From positions 36,472,694-36,536,693 of the forward strand of contig OZ005689.1 of NCBI GenBank assembly GCA_963930775.1: a stretch of DNA of 64,000 nucleotides. Reading direction: 5' to 3'. Position numbers and translations under genes: made by a program. This document shows positions 20,524 to 29,694 of the stretch, one piece after another. The notes under the pieces were generated by a model. It had not been told where the DNA came from. It was given only the letters and a program-made list of their open reading frames with translations, and made no database searches. Every line of letters starts with the position of its first letter. The stretch's first letter is position 1. The stretch comes from Cliona cf. orientalis. Taxonomy: Eukaryota > Porifera > Demospongiae > Clionaida > Clionaidae.

Positions 20524-21745
20524 TCCGTGTCATTACATGAGGGCATGGATACGCATCTTGGATGCGCCCGGTTGCTATGAACGACTCAGTGCTCTTAAGG
20601 CCTGTCTAAGCTCTTCTAGCGCACGCCCGACTAGCGGCCACTTATCATGCATGTTTGTGGTCAATTAGAGCTTGTACCGTGACGTCACCCCATATCAACC
20701 GCATACAAGCCACGGCAGCAAAGCCGCACGGCTGCAATAATCGAGCAAAATTCGTTGGTCAGCGAGTTCCAACATTGTTCTCGGGGGAATTTCGAAAGTT
20801 AAACGACGAAAAGCTAACCTTAGGGATGATTGTCGATGATCTGCCGCGGCGATTGTTCGTAGCTGCCTTGGTCTTTCAGCTACATGCGAGAGATTGTGCC
20901 GTCAGAAGTGCTGAAATGGCGTTTTTTGCGATTATCTACTTACTACAAAGTTGTTTGCAAATTCGCCGCGGGGAGAATTAAGAGTATCATCCTAAGTTTT
21001 ATTTCCCCCTGTTAAGGTCAGCTATATCTGGCTGGAACAATGTTGGAAAACTTGAAATAGTGTTTAAGAGGGTGTGGCTAATCGCGGTTGTACCGCCTAA
21101 TTAGACAATTAGTTGCGGTTTATTTTCTGAAAATCTTGAAGTACTAGAGTTATAGTTTCATTTCATCACCATGATCAGCTTCTCATATCTTGTTTAGGTA
21201 CCTGTATCAGTGGTTGAAAATGTATAAATTTTATGCTAAATTGTATCTGAGACTGTCCTTAAATACACTGAGGAGCCGCACTACAAGGCTCAGGATTGGT
21301 CAGAACTGTAGGGCCGTGTGCACAAAGAAGAGTGGCCTTTATGCCTCGGGCCATAGCTACAGGTAGAGATGCATTGTCGAACGATCAGCGCAAAAGCGCC
21401 GCGCGTTTCGAAACGCCTGCTAAGCAGGCGCTGGCGCTAGCCACCAAGTCTCGAGCGAAGTGAGAGGCGAGGTCTGTTCATACCTGTCAGTAGTCCGGTA
21501 GCAACGTTCGAGCAGAGCAAGAACGTCGCCATTGCACACTTAGTTGGAGCTGCTTGCTTTGAGGGGTGTGGCCTCTGCAACCGCTTCCATCTGCGCATGC
21601 GCACGGTACTAATCGACAATCTTGCCCAGGCAGGATACTGTTTGTGCATGAACTATGTCTCTTTGTTTTGTGAGCATGTACTGTTAATAGATGATCATGC
21701 ATTCTAGCCACATTATCCCATGATTGTGACATTGAACATAGCTAC
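20524..21745 (+). repeat. dispersed repeat copy A (partner 57705-58231, inverted)
   Basis: Apart from the 688 bp insertion at 20585-21272, this segment is the reverse complement of 57705-58231 with scattered changes. It includes the CG-rich palindromes around 21385-21440 (AAAGCGCCGCGCGTTTCGAA, CGCCTGCTAAGCAGGCG). A hAT-like CAGTGGCGG motif occurs just before it at about 20514. The element type is not recognised. Confidence 0.75.
20585..21272. mobile_element. 688 bp element with CTCAGTG ends and GA duplication
   Basis: Ends CTCAGTGCTCTTAAGG and …CCTTAAATACACTGAG are inverted repeats. GA flanks both sides (20583-20584, 21273-21274). The inverted partner copy has the uninterrupted site at 58170-58171, which defines the insertion. 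A 108-codon open frame inside (20655-20981) has no recognised domain. Confidence 0.75.
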
Positions 21746-23996
21746 TTGTGTTTGCAAAAGGATGTTTATGCTGCTATTAGCTGTCACTCAATTTAGCCGA
21801 AGTCAGCTGTTGATTGTGATGAATCGCTATGATTGTGTAATGTTAAGTCTACATTGATTGTCATAGCTATTACTGCTACTCTGTATGTGTGTGTGCACAT
21901 AGCTTCGTACATGTGTATTACAATAATATAGGTATGTAGGCTTAGGTAATTATATTATATTAATATGAGGCATTTTAGCTAATGTGCTATTTATGTTTGT
22001 GATGGTACAACGTAAGTGGTTTGGGCATTGGTTATTAATTCGCTGTAGCAATGAAATTACAGGTAGATTGCTTGTCACTTTGTTTAGAATGTTTGTGTAT
22101 ATGTGTCGATAGACAGGGCTGAGTTTAATGTATGGTGCATACAGGTATGTGTGTACCTGACTTAAACCCATCAACTGATATCCTGAATTCGCTTAAACCA
22201 AATAAGTTGTTTCAGTAAGGCTTATCCCTCAGCTGATTCTGATCTGACCGTTATGATCTTGATTTTTTGTGGTCTCTGTATTCAGTACAGTGGTCGAGTG
22301 TTGTAAGTGGAGTGTGTATGTACGTATGTATGCGTGTGTGCATCACTGATGGTGTATGTGTGAGTATGTATAACTGTGTGACTTAGTGTTTGTGTGTGTT
22401 AGAGTGAGATAATCAAGTGGTCATAGATTTGGCTGCCTTCCTTCTAGGTACCAGTACAGGGTACTTGGTAGCTGAGTTCTGATGTCAGTTGTGTACGCCC
22501 AGCGTAAGAGCCCTGTCAGCAAGCATCAGTTTGTGTTAACTAGAGAAGATCTTTTATGGCTGCTCTATAGTTCTTTTGCTTAGCCAACATACGTAAATCT
22601 CAGTTTAGCAATAAGCCTCTATATCTCTATGTTTAGCCATAAGCCTTGTCCCCTAGCAGGAGATATATAGGGCCTGGGGACGAGGTTGTACGTAACTATG
22701 TAAACTGGGATTTGGCTGAAGATGAGTCTATTTTTGGAAGAATTTGAAGCTATCTGCTTCGAATTTTCTGTAGTATGTACAAAATTGGGGCCATGCATAG
22801 TAAGCATTGATTTTAAGGAGAAGGTGCGTGCAAAATTAATGAATGCACCCTCTAGATAGAGACTCCACTAAGAATACTATTTGTCTACAAAGGAACTCCA
22901 AAGCTAGAGACTACGTATGTCAACTTTGAAAAAAAAATGGCTCCATCGATGCATGCAGCAGAACCACTACGATTACCTACTGTTACGCTTACACCTGGTG
23001 TTATCAAAGCCTTACTCTCTTATACTGCACATATGCACTGCCAGTACAGTCGTGTCAGTGTGTAGCTCCCCTGCTTCCTACTCAGCATGATGCTCACGAG
23101 TTGCATAACAATATCTATGGAGGGCCTTTCAAATCTCTGCGTTGCCTACGTTACAGAACTAAAGGTGACCCATACCAGGCTGCACCAGATGAGCATAATA
23201 ATATTATTACATGTGTGTATACACCTGGTACTTACTGAATAGTTTTTTGAGTTTGGATAGTTTGAGTCATTGTACATGTGTAGCGCATGTGAGGATGCAT
23301 ACATGTATCTAAATGCATGTAGTTACAAGACATGATGCATACTTTGCATATACGAACATTTAACAAAAAAATTTATGATAGTACGTCGGTAGGTACCCTT
23401 CTGGTACATGGTGCTAGTAATGATTATTGGAAATGAAATTAATTTTAATACCAACTTAACACACTGAGATGCATAGTGCCTACCAATTAGGGACCTATCC
23501 CATGCGCACAAAACTTGCACATTCTAGACAAATTATTGCTATTAGCAAGAACAAGCTGCGCTGGCCAGATTAATTAGATTAAACTTTGCCATCCACTTAA
23601 GTTATGGAAACTTTCTGGTATTGCACAACAGTGATCAATTAATGTCCCGCTAGAGGTTTCCCCACATTAAGCCTTTCCGCTGCACTAGAGAATTTACATT
23701 GGTCACAGATTTTCCTTGTATATATCTGGTATTATGTGACATACATCAAGTTTTATTGGTATGGCTATATATTCTCTATCACACCTATAATTATTGGGTC
23801 ATTAATTAAAATGAGTACCTTACTTTGATGGTTCTCAGGGTTTGAGGCTTAGACTGGTGACTTCTTGACCATAAATTTGATGACCTGCAAGTAGATATGT
23901 ATTATGGCTGTACCTTCTCTCTTAATTTCTCCCCTTCTTGCTTTTGTAGCCGCTTAGTAAACAATATGCTAGCTATAGCACATAAGGCATGCAATC
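21746..23996. other. 2.2 kb non-coding interval
   Basis: It holds GT-rich simple sequence (about 22310-22400) and scattered ATGTACATGT motifs. No exon, RNA gene or bounded repeat could be supported. Confidence 0.45.
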
Positions 23997-24004
23997 ACAA
24001 TGGG

Positions 24005-24206
24005 CAGTGGCAATTTTAGGTTTATCTATAGAGGGGGCCTGAGTGAAGTACATCACTATAATTTATAATTATGATGCACAGAATTGAGTTAGAAATTCTA
24101 GCGGAATTAAGTGCAAATAAACACATAATATTAGCATGTGACCAACAAAGGTACAATAACAGGGAAGGCCTATGCCCCCTCAGGCCCCCCTTTAAACCCG
24201 CCACTG
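24005..24206. mobile_element. 202 bp hAT-like MITE
   Basis: It starts CAGTGGC and ends GCCACTG (…AACCCGCCACTG). Flanks are ACAATGGG and GCAATGGG, an 8 bp duplication with one difference, as expected for hAT. The duplicated Ig-containing segment near 26257 has the empty site GCAATGGGAAGAAG. Confidence 0.78.
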
Positions 24207-24369
24207 GCAATGGGAAGAAGTCAGTGCCGAGGTCAGCAATTTGTAATAGCTAGGCTCTTAAAACACTATGCAAGATCTAGAAAATTAAATTTTAGCACAC
24301 AATATTTACATTTTGGTAACATACTTAATTGGAGTGACTGCATAATTATTACGATATTTACCACATACA

Positions 24370-24650
24370 GTCGTTCCTAAGATTGATCATAAGGAGATGA
24401 CCTTTGTCTTTGTCTATGAGCCCGGAGATGCAATCGGAATGGACTGCCCGTCCTATGGTGTCCCCGCTCCTTCAATAGTCTGGACTAGCCACACCCTCAA
24501 CCAATCCGTGGCTGATTTCATCAATTCCTCACGTCTTCATTTCTTCGATAATGACGCCGGGTCTCTTGAGATCAGCACAGGATGAACCCCTGTATAGCTG
24601 TGCAGCTGGAGACTTTGTTACCATTAATTTACATCCTGATCATCCATGAG
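24370..24650 (+). pseudogene. Ig-like domain exon, frameshifted (copy 1)
   Basis: After an acceptor-like ACATACAG, the frame encodes an immunoglobulin-type domain: GDAIGMDCPSYGVPAPSIVW (first Cys and Trp), then NSSRLHFFDNDAGSLEIS. The frame stops at 24583-24585. The second-Cys motif DEPLYSCAAGDFV continues in another frame from about 24573, so a one-base lesion breaks the domain. Ig domains mediate adhesion or receptor recognition. No signal peptide or membrane segment is visible nearby. A second, shorter copy lies at 26381-26510. Confidence 0.7.
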
Positions 24651-24901
24651 CTAGCACGTAATATTTGTAAGTAGTATAGGTAGCTAGTCTAAAATATTAG
24701 TGATAGATTATCCCATATATAATTACTGTATAGCCGGAAATATTGCCGGGAATTAAAGTTGGAGGTTGAGCCCAAAATCGCTATTTCAAGAATAATAATC
24801 TGATTATTCCGCCCGACCGACCGACCCTATACTGTTTCGTGATCCAGTATATAGCTATAATAATAATAATGTTATTATTCTGAATTTGATGAAAACTAGC
24901 T

Positions 24902-25110
24902 TTTCATTATAATTATGCAGGTACACACGTAGTGGGAGAGTGCGATTCTCTCTCTGTATCCTAATTTGAGTGGAGGCATGGAAAACACATCATTTCTGAG
25001 AATTCAGTTCCCTCACTTTACAGCCAGCGTCCGTCCATTATACAGGTAAATGAGAAAAAAAAATACCAAACTTGATGGTACCATGGAGGAGTACATTACT
25101 AGGAGTATGC
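24902..25110. repeat. about 210 bp repeat, partner 48181-48395
   Basis: It matches 48181-48395 in the same orientation, starting TTTTCATTATAATTATGCAG and including GAGAATTCAGTTCCCTCACT and CTTGATGGTACCA. It carries no coding potential. Confidence 0.75.
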
Positions 25111-25958
25111 AACCCACATAGTATATAGTAGTACAATCATCTCTTTCCAGATTTGACATCACAGAATATCATTAATAATCTCAGGTTGTCTAAGGACTGG
25201 GACACCCATTCAGACTCACGATTTTAGCTGTATCTTTGTTAGTTTAGTGACAATTAGTTGCCTCCTGGTGACGTCATGAGTAATGACTATTCTGAAGATA
25301 AAATCGCCAAAGGCGGCGGTGAAGATCAGCCTGGACGACTGTTTCTCCAGGCCTTAAATAATATTCATATGCCTAACTAATAAATATCACGGGGGCAAGT
25401 CGATCTGTCATACTAATAAGCAAGAATACCACGAAGTGTGATAAAATTAATGTACCGAGGGCTATTTACATGAATATCTCCCGTCCTGTTGAACACCTCT
25501 TCTTGCCCCCGGGTAGTATGGCTTAAAATCGACGTTATTCGCTTTGTGCAATGGAGATATCTTCGTAGCTAAGCGTCTTCATCGCTGCCTCAGCGACCCT
25601 CAGCCTTTATACAGCTACTCTATGGCCATGATCGTGATCATGTGACTAAATATAGTGCTATGTATTTCACGCACGTGATCCCACTCGCGCGTGCGCGTAC
25701 CCAGTCCTTAGGCTACCTGAGATATTCAACCACTAAATCCATGAAGCCATGAAGGTTGCGTCTGCACTGTCCTATCAGTAACTAGCTGCAGCTGCATCTA
25801 TACAACTTAAGTACCTTCTAATGATATTCAGGCCCACATACAAGGGTGGTTGTGATGTCACATCTGGAAAGAGATGTTTATACTATTGTGTGCGTTGCAC
25901 ACTCCTGGTAATGTACTCCTTCATCCTGATGGTACCAAAATTAATGCTGGGTAAAGAA
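25111..25958. other. non-coding interval with a CACGGGGGCAAG inverted pair
   Basis: Near-inverted CACGGGGGCAAG (about 25389) and CTTGCCCCCGGG (about 25502) enclose some 110 bp. No exon is supported. Confidence 0.4.
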
Positions 25959-26222
25959 ATTTTGTGCAGGACAGGATCCAACAAAATGATAATTTTATGC
26001 ATGCCAACATCGAGCAAAAAATTTAAATTTATGCAAGACAGCATCTGACAAAAAATATAAATTTGTGCAGAACAGCATCCGACAAAAATTAATAATTATT
26101 GTATGACAGCATCCAACAAAAAAGTTTAAATTTGTGCAGGACAGCACCCAACAAGATGATAATTTTATGCAGTACAGCATCTGATAAAAAATTTAATTTT
26201 GTGCATGATAGCATCCAATAAA
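25959..26222. repeat. minisatellite, period about 38 bp
   Basis: About seven imperfect units follow the pattern TTTGTGCAGGACAGCATCC then AACAAAAAATTTAAA. Several units vary in the AATTTAAA part. Confidence 0.8.
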
Positions 26223-26254
26223 CTAGCACTGCTATATATGAGGTGAAACTCAAT

Positions 26255-26520
26255 CGCAATGGGAAGAAGTGTCGATATCAGCAATTTCCTAAAACATACA
26301 ATATCTAGAAAATTAAAGTAGTTGCATTTTGGTAACATAATATACTTAATTTTAGTGACTGTATATTATTATGATCCTTTACCACAGTGTCATACAGTCA
26401 TCCCTGAGCTAACAGCACAGGATGAAGCCCTATACAGCTGTACAGCTAGCAACTCTGTTGCCATTTACATCCTTGTCGTCAATGAGCTACCTCATAAGTT
26501 TTGTAAGTAGTACGTAGTAC
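26255..26520 (+). pseudogene. Ig-like domain fragment (copy 2)
   Basis: This duplicate of the copy-1 segment shares the GCAATGGGAAGAAG and TTGGTAACATA flanks. After the acceptor TCATACAG (26387) it encodes only the end of an Ig domain (DEALYSCTASNSVAIYILVV) and stops soon after. The middle of the domain is missing relative to copy 1. A Gypsy remnant begins directly downstream. Confidence 0.65.
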
Positions 26521-26544
26521 AAGTAAAATTGCTTGATTCCGAAA

Positions 26545-27745
26545 ACGCTCGACAATTCCTCTTTCTCAAGTTGAGAGTAGTTGCGTTCAGCAGAGTTCAA
26601 CGTACGCGAAACGTATCCGATAGGCTGTTCGGAACCATCAGGCATTCTACGTGCTAGCATGGCACCAATACCATAGGCTGACACATCACAAACCGAAGTA
26701 GAGGAAGTTGCGGATTGAAATTTTGAAGAAGTAAGCAGGTCTTTAGATGCTTGGAATGCACTCTCCTGCTCTGACAACCACTTCCACAAAACATCCTTCC
26801 CCAATGACTGGTACAATGGGGCTAGAAGGGTGGATAAATTTGGGAGGAATTTCCCATAGTGCGAAAGCAGACCTAGGTAAGATTTCAGCTGGGTCACATT
26901 TGAAGGCTTTGGAGCCTGCTGAATTGCCAACACCTTGTCGGGGTGTGGACAAAGACCGTGAGCGTCGATTACGTAAACGAGGTAGTCCACCGAAGGGACC
27001 ATAAACTTGCACTTATTTTTTCTTTGCACATAGGCCAGCCTTTGCCGGCCGCTCCAGAACTCGCTCCAAGGTCTGCAGGTGATCAGTTTCAGACTCCACA
27101 ATAATCAGGATATCGTCTATGTAAACGGAAACATGGGGAATCCCTTGCAGTAGGGTCTCCATCGCTTTCTGGAAAATTCCAGGAGCTGAGGATACGCCAA
27201 ATGGTAAACGGGTGTAACGAAATAGTCCCTTATGAGTATTGATCACCAAATACTTCCGTGACTCAGCATCCAGCTTTAGTTGCTGATAGGCCCGACTTAA
27301 ATCCAGTTTAGTAGTAAAGATCTTTCCACCTTCCAATCTAACAAAACATATCCTCGATCTTTTGAATCGGATAGCGGTGTAGCTTAGACACAGGATTAAC
27401 AGTCACCTTAAAATCGCCACATATCCTGACACTCTTTCGAACACTTTTCACAACGGGCACAATCAGTGCTGCCCAATCCAAGTACTCCTCTGGCTCGAGA
27501 GTACCTTCGGCCACTGGTCTGTCCAATTCGGCTTCCACTTTCTCATGTTCTCATGCATAGCATACACCACGGTACAAGCTTTGGCGAAGCATCAGGGTCC
27601 ACATTAATTTTCGCCTCGTACATACTCCTTGAAACTTCCGAGAGGCTTCCTGAAATACTCCAGAATATTTAGCAAACAAATCATGCAAACCAAATTTGGC
27701 TCCAATTTAATCTTATCTTGCTGGACCAGTTTCTGCCCAGAAGGG
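26545..27745 (-). pseudogene. Ty3/Gypsy pol remnant (reverse transcriptase, RNase H)
   Basis: Minus-strand pieces in shifting frames encode the order expected for Gypsy pol. First come the RT entry region (27338-27538, ending in KIED), then the RT core with LPFGVSSAPGIFQ and the catalytic VYIDDILI (27013-27336). Last is the connection/RNase H start with SYLGLLSHYGKFLPNL and VCDVSAYGIGAML (26545-27000). Decayed upstream protease-RT linker codons are visible to about 27745. At least two frame breaks and no integrase are seen. Long terminal repeats were not found, so it is a dead fragment. Confidence 0.85.
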
Positions 27746-27769
27746 TGGCCCCCTTTCCTTTGACCACAA

Positions 27770-28010
27770 CTAGTGGTAGATTAGCTGTCTGCCCGTCATA
27801 GGCCACCCATACCTGGGTGGCTCCCACCACAGGTATATATGAGCTCCTTTGAATAGGTTTGCAATCTGATAGTGGTTTCCTTTTAGGTCCCTCCTAGGCC
27901 ACAACTTGTGGTAGATTAGCTGTCTGCCTTTCATAGCCCACATACACCTGGGCAGCTCCCACCACAGGTATGGGCTCCTTTTGCTGATGTCGACATATCT
28001 TGCAGAATTT
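27770..28010. repeat. two-copy tandem duplication, about 130 bp
   Basis: The unit containing GTGGTAGATTAGCTGTCTGCC and CTCCCACCACAGGTAT occurs twice (about 27773 and 27910). Confidence 0.7.
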
Positions 28011-28124
28011 GTGCCCGGCAGAGCTACGTGTGTCATGCACACACAAACTCGCAAACGCTCGCCCCCACGATGAAATACATCACACTAGTCATTAAATATT
28101 ATAGTACAGAATTCTCCATAATTA

Positions 28125-28200
28125 AGGTCGAAGGTCAGTCCAGTAGTCCAGTCCAGTGATCCAGTCCACCTGTCCAGTCCAGTGATTACAGACAGCCTCG
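28125..28200. repeat. solo GTCCAGTCCAGT repeat
   Basis: This run of AGTCCAGTCCAGTGATCC units is related to the 83 bp outer repeats at 963-1045 and 6609-6691. Confidence 0.6.
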
Positions 28201-28553
28201 TCTGTCGTCTGAGTCAACTAAAGAGTAGGATAATTTTCGCTTCCAGTGGAGGAAGGGAGGGAACTAGCTAGCTATTGACTCCAGCACAACACTCTCTTAT
28301 AATCATTTTCTCTCTTTTTAGATTCATATGGGGGCAAATTCTCAGGGAGGAGTGATTGATCCCCCTCCTATCCTGATCATTGAGTATGCCCCTATCATTA
28401 TACAGTGGAAAAGGTACTGTATATTAATTAAATAATGATGTTATTACGATATCATGCATCATACAGTCATTAAATCTGATTCACCTTACACCATCTCCCT
28501 CTCCCTCTCTCAATCATGTCCCCCCTCCAACACATACACATATTAGAATTCAG

Positions 28554-29067
28554 GTGAAGAAGTGGCTCTCCTCTCACCCTCCATCCCAGTAGAATGAGAG
28601 CGGCCACCTCTTGGCCGGCTCCTTCGACAAGAGGCTCTTCTGGTTCAATTTTGAGCTGTCAGCAAAGCCGGCCGTAAAAAAATTGAGGTTAGTTCACTTG
28701 TACGAAGGTAGTGCTTTGAAGTGCAACTTTCTGGAACTTATTGATACGTACGTACACACGGCAAATTCACTTTGTCAAAATTACTTGCAGTATGCTGAGT
28801 GATTCATTAATAACATTAATAATTATTATGATCACTGATTTGTTTGTCATATTATATTAAAATAACACTGTGACTGTCTACTCATGGTAATGTCCTGCTA
28901 TTACTAAATTAATGGAGAGTAGATAATCTAATACACATAATTATGCACTTTTCTGCAGACACCATCGCACAGCCATTCTCTTTGTGGCCTATCACCATAG
29001 CTACCCTCTGTTTGCCTCGTGCAGTGACGATGGAGCTGTCATCAGCTGCCATGGATGAGTCTTCAAA
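28554..29067 (+). pseudogene. BOP1/Erb1-like WD40 fragment, two exons
   Basis: Exon 28554-28687 encodes HLLAGSFDKRLFWFNFELSA followed by KPAVKKLR. Exon 28959-29067 encodes [19 protein letters not shown] followed by [14 protein letters not shown]. Joined with canonical GT-AG sites in matching phase, they align with the start of the WD40 propeller of the ribosome-biogenesis factor BOP1/Erb1 (large-subunit rRNA processing, nucleolus). Lesions are a TAG in exon 1 (28594-28596) and a TGA in exon 2 (29056-29058) where the family has HGMV. No other BOP1 exons were found. It is probably a segmental or decayed copy, with the intact gene expected elsewhere. Confidence 0.7.
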
Positions 29068-29694
29068 GTAAGTTCTGTGACTAATCATTTTTATGAGTGT
29101 GTGTGAAAGCTAGTAGACAATCATGATATTGCATGTAATAATGAATACCCACTATTAAATTTTGGTCAAAGCTTTGTGGGGACTTGTATACAATAATCTT
29201 AATGGATAAGATAATAGTATTATGATCCACTTCCTGCACACATGTTTACTGCCTTAATCGATGCCAGCTACATGTACATGTATATTAGCTGTGTACATGT
29301 AAATCGCAAATATTTCATGTCTAAAAATTTAATATTTCGTGCGATAATAAACTATTTTTGGACAAACGACCCTGTACCACATTATCATTAATATTGCCAG
29401 GATGTCCGAAAATATTTTAGCAATGAAAATTAATATTTGCGGACCCTCCCAGGAGCAGCCTTGCACCCATTATAATAATAATATTATGTACACGTACTAT
29501 ATAATGAACAACTGTCTGCTATATCATATATGGAACAGATTGAATTTGCCATAGACTTACGTAGTACATTATGAACCTTCAAGGAGCGGACAACCTCCCA
29601 ATTTACTATAACGGACAGATTATTCGGACTTGATCAAACCTCTCAGTCGTCCAAATAACAGACAGCCAGGAAGCCACACCCCTTTCGTAGCCAG
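29068..29694. other. non-coding interval with a decayed MITE
   Basis: About 29300-29445 is a diverged member of the family at 6964-7156 (AATCGCAAATATTTCATGTC … AATATTTGCGGA). Otherwise nothing was recognised. Confidence 0.45.

Noticed and set aside
20655..20981. 108-codon open frame in the 688 bp element
   Set aside because: No recognisable domain and no conservation, since the inverted partner copy lacks the element. Not enough to call a gene.
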